From Caldilineaceae bacterium (GTDB lineage Bacteria > Chloroflexota > Anaerolineae > Caldilineales > Caldilineaceae), in the NCBI GenBank assembly GCA_022842065.1, contig JALHQH010000010.1, positions 255,082 through 319,081 of the forward strand: a stretch of 64,000 bases of DNA, given 5' to 3'. The notes beneath the pieces were generated by a model, which saw only the letters and a program-made list of their open reading frames with translations, was not told the DNA's origin and ran no database searches. Below are positions 9,528 to 18,051 of the stretch, in pieces. The stretch's first letter is position 1, and each line of letters begins with the position of its first letter. Both the position numbers and the translations under genes were made by a program.

Positions 9528-9744
9528 AAGTTCTATCCATTTGGAAACATCATCGTTGTATTGTTGTTACCTTCGTACTCCTTTACTCTACCAGCAAAAT
9601 GGCGCGTTCTACAGCGGCAGAGGTATCTACGCTCATCTGCCAAATGACTTGATTATATGGTGGAAGCTGACGTTTCTGCTATAGTGGGGGGTGATTCGCT
9701 GCGTGGGGATCGTTACATCTGTGTTCCTGCCAGCACTGATCGGT

Positions 9745-10212
9745 TTACCGAATAAACGCGGCGGCTTGTTGGGCGCATGCATCTTCGAGCCGGATCCGAT
9801 GATTTTCCATCAGATCGATCTGCGCAATTTGGTCGAGCGTGAAGAAAGTAACTTCTGTCACTTCGTCACTCAGGCCAGGGTCACCGGCAACGATCTTGAC
9901 CTCAAAGGAAAAGGAGATGTACTGGAAGCGATTGCCATCTTTGTAGACGGTAATGCGGTGCGGGGTGGTGTAGATGCCGATCAAGCGCACAACTTCAACC
10001 GTGAGCCCCGTCTCTTCCCAGACCTCGCGGATGCAGGCCTTCTCGGCACTTTCGCCGGCATCCAAGCCGCCGCCGGGTAGACACCATTCGCCGTTGTCCG
10101 ACCGGCGCGTCAGCAGGATCTTTTCGCCACTTTGGTCAAAGATCAGGGCCGAACAGCCCACGCGGATTTGTGCGTCCTTGCCGATGCGGTCGCCATATTC
10201 TAGTCGCGCCAT
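9745..10212 (-). CDS. Nudix hydrolase
   Basis: A 155-residue Nudix protein with the box at about residues 48-70 (GGLDAGESAEKACIREVWEE, then TGL), including the metal-binding R62-E63...E66-E67 pattern. It would hydrolyse a nucleoside diphosphate linked to another group, with the cytoplasm as its site. A substrate such as ADP-ribose or an oxidised nucleotide cannot be told from the sequence. Its ATG overlaps the TGA of the upstream Uma2 gene in the string TGATG, so the two are probably translationally coupled. The 217 bases between it and the SARP gene hold no recognisable gene. Confidence 0.88.
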   Translation of the reverse strand: MARLEYGDRIGKDAQIRVGCSALIFDQSGEKILLTRRSDNGEWCLPGGGLDAGESAEKACIREVWEETGLTVEVVRLIGIYTTPHRITVYKDGNRFQYISFSFEVKIVAGDPGLSDEVTEVTFFTLDQIAQIDLMENHRIRLEDACAQQAAAFIR

Positions 10213-10820
10213 CAGCCTGCCTGTCCACGGTGGCGTGGTCGGGGTAGGAGGTCGGCTACGAGGATCGGTTGATTGGGGGCTGCCAGCGGGGTTACTGTAT
10301 CATTGGATTGTAGCAAAGTCACTTCCTGGTATCGTTCCTGTGTTGGCCGGCGGTAAATCTCGAGCCGGTGTTCATTGAGATTGATAATCCAATATTCAGG
10401 GATGTGACGGCGGGCATAGATCGCCAGTTTTCGTTCTCGGTCATATTGGATTGAACTGTAGGCCACTTCCACAATTAACACCGCGCTCTGCGGATGGGCA
10501 TCCCAATAATCGTCCGGGATGCCTGGGACAATGGCAATATCTGGTTCGGGTTCAGAGAAATCGCTGAGTGCAAGCGGCATTTGGCTGCGCACATGATAAC
10601 CAGCACGGAAAATTAGGCGCAACACGTCAACTGCTTTGGAGAGCGCGCTGGCATGGTAGCTTGTTTGCGACGCCATGTGCAAAATCTGCCCTTCAATCAG
10701 TTCCAAACGTGCTTGCGGCGGAAATAGACCGATTTCCACCATCTTTTCATATTCTTGTCGACGCCAGCGGTATGGTTCGCCCTCTTGCGCTGTTGTCTCG
10801 ACCAGTGCTGTCGTTGCCAT
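10212..10820 (-). CDS. Uma2 family (DUF820) PD-(D/E)XK nuclease-fold protein
   Basis: A 202-residue protein of the Uma2 family, which has a PD-(D/E)XK fold and is expanded in cyanobacteria and Chloroflexota. Candidate catalytic residues are D94 (EPDIAIV), E118 (LIVEVAYSS) and K131 (YDRERKLAIYA), followed by the typical EYWIINL strand. The biological substrate of the family is not known; links to mobile DNA have been proposed. It is co-transcribed with the downstream Nudix gene by a stop-start overlap. A very strong hairpin (10,848-10,909) separates it from malate synthase, which is transcribed in the same direction upstream. Confidence 0.85.
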   Translation of the reverse strand: MATTALVETTAQEGEPYRWRRQEYEKMVEIGLFPPQARLELIEGQILHMASQTSYHASALSKAVDVLRLIFRAGYHVRSQMPLALSDFSEPEPDIAIVPGIPDDYWDAHPQSAVLIVEVAYSSIQYDRERKLAIYARRHIPEYWIINLNEHRLEIYRRPTQERYQEVTLLQSNDTVTPLAAPNQPILVADLLPRPRHRGQAG

Positions 10821-10847
10821 CCTGATCCCCTGCCATCATCTCATCAG

Positions 10848-10909
10848 GCTTGCCCGCTGTTAGTGCTGTCAGATTTTCAAAAATCTGACAGCACTAACAG
10901 CGGGCAAGC
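10848..10909 (-). terminator. 30-bp perfect stem hairpin after malate synthase
   Basis: Arms 10,848-10,877 and 10,880-10,909 are perfectly complementary over 30 bp with a 2-base loop, immediately past the aceB stop. The A/T-rich inner end (AGATTTT/AAAATCT) is at the loop rather than at the base. It is likely a terminator or mRNA-stabilising structure. Such a perfect stem is longer than termination needs. Confidence 0.65.
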
Positions 10910-10918
10910 AACATACTT

Positions 10919-12502
10919 TTAATCCAAATAATCATAAGCGATGAGCGTCAAGAACTCAATAAACTCATCGGTGAGGATCAGCTTGTCGAGCAGTTCAGCG
11001 CTCTCTTCGTAGTGTTCGGCACCAGGACCACCCAACTTGTGCAACTCTTCGTCGCGGATCTGCATGTAGAGTTCACGCGTAACGGTGCGCCCGTCGTTAA
11101 GCTTCGCTCCGTGGCGAATCCATTGCCAGATCTGCGAACGGGAAATTTCAGCCGTGGCGGCATCTTCCATCAAGTTGTTGATTGCCGCTGCGCCATTGCC
11201 ACTGAGCCAGGCATTGATATATTGCAGCGCCACACTGACGTTAAGACGCACCCCGGTTTCGGTGATCTGGCCGCCACTCGCGCCAACGTTGATCAACTCG
11301 GCCCCGGTCACCAGTACATCTTCACGCCGCCGTTCCTTTTGGTTGGGCTTGTCACCCAGCACGCGGTCGAAACATTCCATGGCCACCGGCACTAGATCAG
11401 GGTGGGCGACCCAGGTGCCATCACAGCCGTCGTTCGACTCGCGCGTCTTATCCTCGCGCACCTTGGCCAGCGCATTCTCGGTTACCTCCATGTCGCGGCG
11501 GTTGGGGATAAAGGCGGCCATCCCCCCGATGGCATGGGCGCCGTGCTTATGACAGGTCTGAATCATCAACTCGGTATAGGCGCGCATGAAGGGCACTGTC
11601 ATCGTCACCTGGCTGCGGTCGGGGAGCAGCAACGTGGGCTGGTTGCGCAGCTTTTTGATGGTGCTGAAGATATAGTCCCAGCGGCCGGCGTTGAGGCCGG
11701 CGGCGTGGTCGCGCAACTCGTAGAGGATCTCTTCCATCTCAAAGGCGCCCAGGATCGTTTCAATCAACACGGTGGCGCGTACTGAGCCGTGGGGTACGCC
11801 GATTTGCTCCTGCGCATAGGTGAAGACATCGTTCCAGAGCCGCGCTTCCAGATGGCTTTCCAACTTGGGCAAATAGAAATAGGGGCCGCTGCCGCGGTCA
11901 AGCAGATCCTTGGCATTACGGAAGAGATAAAGCCCGGCATCAAAAAGGCTGGCCGAGATTGGCTCACCATCCACCAGCACATGTTTCTCGGTCAGATGCC
12001 AGCCGCGCGGGCGGATCAGCAGCGTGGCAATTTCGTCGTTGAGCTTATAGACGCGGCCATCGGGGTTGTGAAATTCAATGGTGCGGTGGATCGCATCCGT
12101 GCAGTTGATCTGACCGTCAATCACATTCTCCCAGGTGGGGGAGAGCGCATCTTCAAAATCGGCCATAAAGACTTTGGCCCCCGAGTTGAGCGCGTTGATC
12201 ATCATTTTGCGCTCGGTGGGGCCGGTAATTTCCACGCGCCGATCATTGAGGTCAGCCGGGGCCGGCGCGACTTGCCATTCTCTGTTCCGGATCGCCGCGG
12301 TTTCCGGCAAAAAATTGGGCAGTTGACCAGCGTCAATGGCGATCTGGCGTTGGGTGCGCCGGGCTAACAATTCCTTGCGTCGGCCATTGAAGTGACGATG
12401 CAGATCGGCAACAAAGGCAAGGGCAGCCTCGGTCAAGACGGCTTGCACCGCCGGTGTGATTGCGCCGCTGATCGCAACGCCTTGGGTGGTAGGAGCAGAC
12501 AT
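10919..12502 (-). CDS. aceB: Malate synthase A
   Basis: A 527-residue cytosolic enzyme that condenses glyoxylate with acetyl-CoA to give malate, the second step of the glyoxylate shunt. Length is normal for the A isoform (about 530). Visible family motifs are [51 protein letters not shown] and the active-site-region string [11 protein letters not shown]. The start ATG follows GAGGAAATTAG. Isocitrate lyase is not in this window, so the shunt cannot be shown complete. A 46-bp perfect palindrome lies 27 bases upstream of the start and may control it. A 30-bp stem hairpin follows the stop. Confidence 0.96.
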   Translation of the reverse strand: MSAPTTQGVAISGAITPAVQAVLTEAALAFVADLHRHFNGRRKELLARRTQRQIAIDAGQLPNFLPETAAIRNREWQVAPAPADLNDRRVEITGPTERKMMINALNSGAKVFMADFEDALSPTWENVIDGQINCTDAIHRTIEFHNPDGRVYKLNDEIATLLIRPRGWHLTEKHVLVDGEPISASLFDAGLYLFRNAKDLLDRGSGPYFYLPKLESHLEARLWNDVFTYAQEQIGVPHGSVRATVLIETILGAFEMEEILYELRDHAAGLNAGRWDYIFSTIKKLRNQPTLLLPDRSQVTMTVPFMRAYTELMIQTCHKHGAHAIGGMAAFIPNRRDMEVTENALAKVREDKTRESNDGCDGTWVAHPDLVPVAMECFDRVLGDKPNQKERRREDVLVTGAELINVGASGGQITETGVRLNVSVALQYINAWLSGNGAAAINNLMEDAATAEISRSQIWQWIRHGAKLNDGRTVTRELYMQIRDEELHKLGGPGAEHYEESAELLDKLILTDEFIEFLTLIAYDYLD

Positions 12503-12528
12503 CTAATTTCCTCCTCAGTCAGTGAGTT

Positions 12529-12574
12529 CAGACTGGGGTGGGGCGATAATGCATTATCGCCCCACCCCAGTCTG
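12529..12574. promoter_or_regulatory. 46-bp perfect palindrome upstream of aceB
   Basis: CAGACTGGGGTGGGGCGATA continues to a central ATGCAT and is followed by its exact complement, with no loop. It ends 27 bases before the aceB ATG, in the region expected for the leader, so it could be a cruciform or RNA hairpin affecting aceB expression. It could also be a distal terminator for tupA. Confidence 0.5.
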
Positions 12575-12678
12575 ATTATGTAGGTTCACTACGCTATAAC
12601 CGCAAGTATATCATGAGTGGACGGTGAGGGGTAACAGGTCAAAACTGCTAGTAAACAATGGCAGAAATCAACTAATCG

Positions 12679-12720
12679 TTAGTCAGTAGGACAATGACTG
12701 ACCACTGTTCTACTGACTAA
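12679..12720 (-). terminator. Hairpin after tupA
   Basis: TTAGTCAGTAGGACA (12,679-12,693) pairs with 12,706-12,720 with one mismatch across a 12-base loop, 13 bases beyond the tupA stop. It contains the same GTCAGTAG/AGGACA words as the hairpins near 6,174 and 60,660. Confidence 0.55.
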
Positions 12721-12733
12721 CTGTCTCACTGAC

Positions 12734-13618
12734 CTACTGCGCCCGCCACAGGGCTGAGTCCGGGGTAAAGAGCGATTCGCCAAATTGGTCAACGCCAAAG
12801 GCGGCAATCGCTTCTTGCGTTGGCACTGAAATTAGCCAGTCGATCAACTGATTAGCGAGGTCGGCCTGGATCTGGGGGCTCTTTGTCGGGTTGACGGCAA
12901 TCACCCCATAGGGATTGAAAAGCAGCGGATCGCCTTCGTAGAGAATCACCAGATCGGTGCCTTCCAGCGTGCGCGCCAGGTAGGTGGCGCGGTCGCTCAG
13001 CGTGTAGGCCAACTGTTCGTTCGCCATCGTCAACACCGCCCCCATCCCTTGGCCGGCGGCAATGTACCAATCGCCTGCTGGTTCCACCGCTGCGGCTGCC
13101 CACACTGCCTTTTCCTTGCTGTGGGTGCCCGAATCATCGCCGCGTGAGACGAATGGTGCCGCCGCGGCGGCCAACTTGGCAAAGGCATCTGCTGCGCTCT
13201 CTGCGTCCGCTATGCCGGCTGGATCATCAGCGGGACCGACGAGGACAAAGTCGTTGTACATCACATCTTCGCGGCGAATGCCATGTCCGGCTTCCATAAA
13301 GGCATCTTCCTGCTTGCGGGCATGGACCAGCAGTACATCGGCGTTACCATCTTCGCCTAACTTGAGCGCCTGACCTGTGCCAACGGCAATCACTTCCACA
13401 TCTACCCCAGCTTCGGCCTCGAAGAGCGGTAGGATCACATCGAGTAACCCTGAATCTTGCGTGCTGGTGGTGGTCGCCAGAATCAATTTGCCGCCGCTTG
13501 TGGCGGTGGTATCACTGGCCGCCCCTGCATCCGCTGCCGGCGGCGCAACAAGCGGTTGACAAGCCCCGGCGAGGAGGCTCAAAAGCAGAACAATTATATA
13601 AAGCCATGTACGTTTCAT
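12734..13618 (-). CDS. tupA: Tungstate ABC transporter substrate-binding lipoprotein
   Basis: A 294-residue extracytoplasmic solute-binding protein of the TupA/ModA-like family. The signal peptide ends in a lipobox LLAGAC with the lipidated cysteine at residue 20, so it should be anchored to the outer face of the membrane. The family-typical ATTTSTQDSGLLD follows at the start of the mature domain; TTTST.DSGLL is characteristic of TupA/WtpA oxyanion-binding proteins. The conserved SRGDDSGTH is also present. It is the last gene of tupB-tupC-tupA and begins 27 bases after tupC. The family points to tungstate rather than molybdate, though binding preference cannot be proved by sequence alone. Confidence 0.92.
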   Translation of the reverse strand: MKRTWLYIIVLLLSLLAGACQPLVAPPAADAGAASDTTATSGGKLILATTTSTQDSGLLDVILPLFEAEAGVDVEVIAVGTGQALKLGEDGNADVLLVHARKQEDAFMEAGHGIRREDVMYNDFVLVGPADDPAGIADAESAADAFAKLAAAAAPFVSRGDDSGTHSKEKAVWAAAAVEPAGDWYIAAGQGMGAVLTMANEQLAYTLSDRATYLARTLEGTDLVILYEGDPLLFNPYGVIAVNPTKSPQIQADLANQLIDWLISVPTQEAIAAFGVDQFGESLFTPDSALWRAQ

Positions 13619-13644
13619 CGTTTCCTCACTTGTTATAAAATAGC

Positions 13645-14373
13645 TTAATAAACCATTTCGCCACGCACAAACGCAGCCGTGCGTGGGTCGGTGGGTTTTT
13701 CAAAAAAGGTAGTTACATCGGCCACTTCCACTAACTGCCCCTCCAATAAAAGCGCCGCCCGATGCGCAAGCCGGCGGGCCTGAAAAAGATTATGGGTAAC
13801 CAGCACAATGGTGCAACCCTGTTCCTGGTTTAGTCGCTGCACGGTCTCTTCGATGAGCTTGACATTGTACGGATCAAGATTAGCGGTCGGCTCATCGAGC
13901 AGCAGTACCCTTGGCTCGATCACCATGGCACGCGCCAGGGCGACCCGCTGCGCTTCCCCGCCGGAGAGCGTTTGCGCCGGTTGATTGGCCAGCGCGCGTA
14001 GCCCCACTGTTTCCAGCGCGTGGTCCACCGCGGCTTGGCTGCGCCGGTTACGCAACTGCAACCCGAATTCAACATTGGAGCGCACCGTGCGGTTCAACAA
14101 CAGGGGCCGTTGGAAGACGGTCGTGACCATGCGCCGTTGGGCGAGCGCCATCGGTTGCTCTATCGCAAAGGGGAGCCCTTGGAAGGACAGTGTGCCACTG
14201 CTCGGCGTTTCCAGAAAATTTAGTAGACGCAGCAGCGTACTCTTGCCGGCCCCACTTGGGCCAACCAGGGCTAACATCTCACCGGTCTGAATGGTCAACT
14301 GGGCGATCTGTAGGATCGTACGCTGGTGATATTGTTTGGTCACCTGGGATAATTGGTAAAGCGGTGCGGTCAT
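13645..14373 (-). CDS. tupC: Tungstate ABC transporter ATP-binding protein
   Basis: A 242-residue ABC ATPase with Walker A GPSGAGKS (38-45), signature LSGGEAQ (136-142) and Walker B VLLLDEP with D160 and E161. It supplies energy for oxyanion import. It lacks the C-terminal regulatory domain found in ModC-type ATPases, which is usual for TupC. It lies between the permease (60 bases upstream) and the binding protein (27 bases downstream) in the same operon, and that context supplies the substrate assignment. Confidence 0.92.
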   Translation of the reverse strand: MTAPLYQLSQVTKQYHQRTILQIAQLTIQTGEMLALVGPSGAGKSTLLRLLNFLETPSSGTLSFQGLPFAIEQPMALAQRRMVTTVFQRPLLLNRTVRSNVEFGLQLRNRRSQAAVDHALETVGLRALANQPAQTLSGGEAQRVALARAMVIEPRVLLLDEPTANLDPYNVKLIEETVQRLNQEQGCTIVLVTHNLFQARRLAHRAALLLEGQLVEVADVTTFFEKPTDPRTAAFVRGEMVY

Positions 14374-14433
14374 AAAAGAGCGGTTTCGTTGCGTGCGGAT
14401 CTGAATTGTGGTTGTGTGCAGCGCGTTGGCTGC

Positions 14434-15198
14434 TTAGCCGTGTGCCTCAATGCCTTTACCTTGCAGCCGGAGTAACAGCAGATTGCTGGCAAAGGCCAGG
14501 GCCAGGAGGATCAGACCCAAGGCAATCGCTAAATCAAAATTGCCCTTGCGGGTTTCCAGCACAATCGCGGTGGTCAGGACGCGCGTGCTATGTTCAATAT
14601 TGCCGCCGACGAGGATCACCGCCCCAACTTCGGAGATGATGCCCCCAAAGCCGGCGGCGACGGCGACAATGATGCCGGTGCGCGCTTCGCGAATCAGGGT
14701 GGTGGTCACCTGCGCGTCGGTGGCCCCCAAGGCCATTACCTGTAAACGAATGGCTGGATCAATCCCCATGATCGCCGCCATCGTAAAGCCGGCCACCAGC
14801 GGCAGGGCAATAATCGTCTGTGCCAGAATCATCGCCCCAGGGGTAAAAAGTGCGGGGATCAGTGCACTGTTCAATCCCCCCAACGGCCCTGACCGCGAGA
14901 GCAGCAGATAGACAAAAAGCCCCACCACCACCGGCGGTAGCCCCATGCCTGTGTAGAGCAGCGCGATGAGCAGCCGCCGCCCCCAAAAGCGGCGCAGCCC
15001 CACCAGCGCACCCAGCGGAATCCCCACCGCCGCACTGATCGCTAATGCCACGCCCGAGACATAGAGCGAGAGTAACACAACCTCGAGCAAAGTCTGGTCG
15101 CCAATCGAAATCAGGCGGAAAGCTTCGAGCAGCCCCGCGACCAAATCGTTAATGGTAAACTCCAATCCATGACTGCTTGGCTGGTGGGAAGATCGCAC
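14434..15198 (-). CDS. tupB: Tungstate ABC transporter permease
   Basis: A 254-residue inner-membrane permease with about five or six hydrophobic segments and the ABC-permease (EAA-like) stretch near EVGAVILVGGNIEHSTRVL. This variant is typical of TupB and WtpB. It is first in the tupBCA unit. An upstream hairpin (15,205-15,230) separates it from the MOSC gene read in the same direction. The start ATG leads to MRSSHQPSSHGLEFTINDLV; a nearby later start is possible because no strong ribosome-binding site is seen. Confidence 0.9.
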   Translation of the reverse strand: MRSSHQPSSHGLEFTINDLVAGLLEAFRLISIGDQTLLEVVLLSLYVSGVALAISAAVGIPLGALVGLRRFWGRRLLIALLYTGMGLPPVVVGLFVYLLLSRSGPLGGLNSALIPALFTPGAMILAQTIIALPLVAGFTMAAIMGIDPAIRLQVMALGATDAQVTTTLIREARTGIIVAVAAGFGGIISEVGAVILVGGNIEHSTRVLTTAIVLETRKGNFDLAIALGLILLALAFASNLLLLRLQGKGIEAHG

Positions 15199-15204
15199 GG
15201 TGAT

Positions 15205-15230
15205 GGCGGATTTGCTCTGCCAAATCCGCC
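15205..15230 (-). terminator. Hairpin between the MOSC gene and tupB
   Basis: GGCGGATTTG pairs with CAAATCCGCC across a 6-base loop, 21-46 bases past the MOSC stop. It probably reduces read-through from the MOSC gene into tupB. Confidence 0.5.
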
Positions 15231-15250
15231 GAATTAGCTAAATCCGCGTT

Positions 15251-15817
15251 CTATAGCTTTTGTACCACATCACCAGCCCGGATCACTCCTGGCTGTACAA
15301 CCTTGGCACAGATACCGCGCAGGTGTAATTCCTTGCCGACCAGCGAATTGACAAACTTCATCGCATCCAGCCCAAAGCGCGCAACAAACTTTTGGCAACC
15401 AGTGTGCGGTTGATCAGTCACTTCGATAATTGCCGACCCAATCACAAGCTGCGTCCCGGCGGGCAGATTTGCCTCACTCAGATCCAGATCGACATAGAGT
15501 TGATCGCCGGCCAAGTGCCAGCGGCTGCGATCCTGGGCCACCAGGTCAATCGCGCGCGAATTCATCAGGTTGAGCTGCATATCGGGGTGAGCCAAGCCAT
15601 CGGCTGAGCGCGAACTGGGGCGTTCTTTCCAGTTGTCGCCAACCAGGCCGACGACGAGATCCAACTCCCCCTCACGCAAAATTTCGCGCGCTTCGCTCTG
15701 GGGCCGGCGCACAATCAGATCCAAGCGGCCCTGTGTCTTGGGTGACTGGCGAATCCAATCTAGCCCTGCTTCTAATTCGGCGGTGGTCAGGTGGCGGACT
15801 TCGGTCATTACAGTCAT
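15251..15817 (-). CDS. MOSC domain protein
   Basis: A 188-residue protein with a MOSC (molybdenum cofactor sulfurase C-terminal) domain. The conserved cysteine is C141 in HTGCQKFVARFG. MOSC proteins bind sulfur or Mo/W cofactor, as in YiiM and mARC proteins. AGAGGTG sits 5 bases before the ATG. It lies immediately upstream of the tungstate transporter and in the same direction, which suggests a shared role in Mo/W cofactor use. The exact reaction is unknown; YiiM-like detoxification of N-hydroxylated compounds is one alternative. Confidence 0.88.
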   Translation of the reverse strand: MTVMTEVRHLTTAELEAGLDWIRQSPKTQGRLDLIVRRPQSEAREILREGELDLVVGLVGDNWKERPSSRSADGLAHPDMQLNLMNSRAIDLVAQDRSRWHLAGDQLYVDLDLSEANLPAGTQLVIGSAIIEVTDQPHTGCQKFVARFGLDAMKFVNSLVGKELHLRGICAKVVQPGVIRAGDVVQKL

Positions 15818-15869
15818 TGTTCACCTCTGTGAGAAAATGCGCCGCTATTCTCCGGCGCAACGGGACAGA

Positions 15870-16760
15870 CTACAGTTCATTAATTTCTTTTTCCGATAGA
15901 CCGGTTATTTGCATGATCAGCGACAGGTCGAGTGTTTGCTGCAACATGGCTTTGGCAATTTCACGCGCTTTTTTTTGCCCGCCTTGTTCTAACCCTTGTT
16001 CTAACCCTTGTTCTAACCCTTGTTCTAACCCTTGTTCTAACCCTTGTTCTAACCCTTGTTTGCGGGCCGAGGCCAGTTCAGCGTAGAAGGTTCTTGCTTG
16101 TTTGAGGCTGCCTTCGTAAAACCAGCGTTCTTCGGCTGAGAGCGCCGTTTCTTCTGCAATCGCAAAGGCTTGGGTAAAAGGTTCATTGGCCAATTCGGCG
16201 GGAATATCCTGCAACTCCGGCATGTAACGCAGCAGATAGATCCACTTCTCGGCGGGTGTCATCTCGCGGTCAGGTGTTTTGAATTTGCTTAGCTCAATGT
16301 AGACAAAAGTGAGTTTATCATAGAAGAGCGTTTTCTGGGCCGTGTCCATCAGTTGCACGCGCCGCAAAAACTGCTTGTCGCTGTCCATGTCAAAATCCAT
16401 CACGATGACACAATAGATTGGCAGCAGCGAAAATTGCCAATCCAAGCCCCGTTGCGCCTGGTAAGTAATGGCGAAAGTGCTGTAGTAGAGTGCCCGTTCT
16501 TTGATATTGTTGAGTGCTTCACGTTGCATCTCCACAATAAAGCGGCGGCCCATGCTGTCAACACAGTAGACATCATAGATCCCACGCCGCTCTTGAGGCG
16601 AGGCCGGCAATTGCTCTTGGGGAATATAGGACAATTCAACGATTGGATAGGGCAGTTCCAGGATGTCAAAGAGAAACTGTTGCAGAATCTCTTTGCTTTC
16701 TTCACTGCCAAACAGCCGCTTGAAGCCAAAATCGGTGCGCAAATCAATGTAACGACCCAT
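15870..16760 (-). CDS. Rpn-like PD-(D/E)XK nuclease family (transposase-associated) protein
   Basis: A 296-residue protein of the Rpn/PDDEXK_2 family. The start at 16,760 is preferred because AGAAGGAG precedes it and family members begin close to MGRYIDLRTDFGFKRLFG; an upstream in-frame ATG at 16,829 lacks such support. The nuclease core has D63 (YDVYCVD) and E77-x-Q79 (FIVEMQ), the usual variant of the catalytic motif. Members act as DNA endonucleases promoting recombination or are related to transposases. Near the C-terminus are six tandem LEQG repeats of variable-number type. It is monocistronic and shows no flanking inverted repeats or target duplication. Confidence 0.85.
   Translation of the reverse strand: MGRYIDLRTDFGFKRLFGSEESKEILQQFLFDILELPYPIVELSYIPQEQLPASPQERRGIYDVYCVDSMGRRFIVEMQREALNNIKERALYYSTFAITYQAQRGLDWQFSLLPIYCVIVMDFDMDSDKQFLRRVQLMDTAQKTLFYDKLTFVYIELSKFKTPDREMTPAEKWIYLLRYMPELQDIPAELANEPFTQAFAIAEETALSAEERWFYEGSLKQARTFYAELASARKQGLEQGLEQGLEQGLEQGLEQGLEQGGQKKAREIAKAMLQQTLDLSLIMQITGLSEKEINEL
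15983..16054 (-). repeat. Six tandem 12-bp units encoding LEQG
   Basis: The 12-bp unit CTTGTTCTAACC (plus strand) is repeated six times with essentially no divergence. It encodes a Leu-Glu-Gln-Gly helix-forming tail in the Rpn-like protein. Near-identity of the copies suggests recent slippage, so copy number may vary between strains. Confidence 0.92.
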
Positions 16761-16859
16761 CGTATCGCTCCTTCTCGCGGCATGAGTACAGATCAACAGA
16801 CATTGATTGTAACACTTTGGTTGGTCCACGTCAACGCAAATAGAATTTAATCTCTGCTA

Positions 16860-17906
16860 CTAGATCGCGATCTCCCCCGAGCCGCGTGCAATCAGCCTGG
16901 TTGGCAGGACGACATGTTGGGGTGGGCGCTGGTCGCCACCAAGCCGGGCAAAAAGTAGCTCGGCCGCGGTTTGGCCCATGAGGATCGGATCCTGGACAAT
17001 GACCGACACTTTGGGCGCAAGCAATGCCGCCATTTCAAAATCGTCAAAGCCAATGAGGGCGATCTGTTGTTGCAAGTTCAACTGTTGCAGGGCGTAGATC
17101 ACCCCAATCGTGACTAAGTTCTGCGCCGAAAAGATAGCGGTTGGCGGTGTCTCGCTGTGTAACATGGCGTGGGTGGCGGATGCAGCGGCTTCAATACTTT
17201 TGAGCCCCTGTTGCACCATGGTTGGGATCAGGCGCAACCCCTGGCGCGCCAACCCTTCGACATAGCCCAAATGGCGTTCCATTGAGGTCCAGATCGCCGC
17301 ATCATCACCGAGGAAGGCGATGCGCTGGTGCCCAACGCGGGCGAGTTGGGCCACGGCGTTGGCTGCCCCAGCCCGGTTGTCAACGGTCACACTATCGGCC
17401 TCCGGTACGGAGGGCGCGCGGTCGGCAAAGACGACGGGGCGACTACTCAGCCAAGCCCTGGCCATGCTGGCGCTGTTGTGCGGGGTAGGAATAATAATCA
17501 TCCCATCGACCCGGCGGGTGGCGAGGGCATTGATAAACTCGGTTTCGCGCGTGCCGTCGCCGTCGTGGCTACCGGCTAGCAGCATGGAATTGTGGCGGCG
17601 CGCCACATCTTCGATGGAGCGATGCAGGACCGAGGAAAAGGGATTGGCGACATCTTCCAGTAATAGCCCAATCGTGGCGGTGCGCTGATCGGCGCGGCGT
17701 AAATTACTGGCGTTGGTGTTGTGCTGGTAGCCCAGTTGATTGACGGCTTTGAGCACACGTTGGGTCAATTCTTCAGAAACGCCCGCTTCGTTGTTGACCA
17801 CGCGCGAAACAGTCTTGAGGCTCACATTAGCCAATGCTGCGACTTCGCGCATGGTTGGCACACTCTGCCCGTTATTTTTTTGCACAGGATTACGCTGCTT
17901 TGACAA
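16860..17906 (-). CDS. LacI family transcriptional regulator (probable sugar-transporter repressor)
   Basis: A 348-residue regulator if started at the TTG at 17,906, which has AGAGGAG 6 bases before it; an in-frame ATG at 17,993 adds 29 unlikely residues. The N-terminal helix-turn-helix (about 18-43) reads TMREVAALANVSLKTVSRVV, followed by the hinge region and a periplasmic-binding-protein-like sensor domain ending in TRLIARGSGE. It is divergent from the fructose-type ABC transporter. A perfect palindrome with central AACGTT, the usual shape of a LacI-family operator, overlaps the expected transcription start of that operon. Repression of the transporter, relieved by sugar, is the simplest reading. 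A second palindrome, GTATCGATAC at 17,952-17,961, may serve its own promoter. Confidence 0.9.
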   Translation of the reverse strand: MSKQRNPVQKNNGQSVPTMREVAALANVSLKTVSRVVNNEAGVSEELTQRVLKAVNQLGYQHNTNASNLRRADQRTATIGLLLEDVANPFSSVLHRSIEDVARRHNSMLLAGSHDGDGTRETEFINALATRRVDGMIIIPTPHNSASMARAWLSSRPVVFADRAPSVPEADSVTVDNRAGAANAVAQLARVGHQRIAFLGDDAAIWTSMERHLGYVEGLARQGLRLIPTMVQQGLKSIEAAASATHAMLHSETPPTAIFSAQNLVTIGVIYALQQLNLQQQIALIGFDDFEMAALLAPKVSVIVQDPILMGQTAAELLFARLGGDQRPPQHVVLPTRLIARGSGEIAI

Positions 17907-18005
17907 CGGTGTCTCCTCTAACTTTGGGGTATGGTAGGCGAATACTAGGATGTATCGATACGTACCGCTCTGTAACATACAAAAGTATGCCAAATAAATT
18001 GGGTA

Positions 18006-18034
18006 TTGACAAATTAAAAAAGCTGTGTTAACGT
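18006..18034 (+). promoter_or_regulatory. Promoter of the sugar ABC transporter operon
   Basis: TTGACA (18,006-18,011), a 17-base spacer and TAACGT (18,029-18,034) fit a vegetative sigma factor promoter with a perfect -35 and a weaker -10. Transcription would start near 18,041, inside the operator palindrome. Confidence 0.65.
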
Positions 18035-18035
18035 T

Positions 18036-18051
18036 ATGACAACGTTGTCAT
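18036..18051. promoter_or_regulatory. LacI-type operator
   Basis: ATGACAACGTTGTCAT is a perfect 16-bp palindrome with a central CG, directly downstream of the -10 box. A repressor bound here would block initiation. The adjacent divergent LacI-family gene is the obvious candidate. Confidence 0.7.

Noticed and set aside
9691..10080. Plus-strand frame opposite the Nudix gene
   Set aside because: The minus strand carries a complete Nudix box; the plus-strand translation has no features.
15983..16054. Possible CRISPR array at the 12-bp repeats
   Set aside because: Units are contiguous without spacers and lie inside a coding frame.
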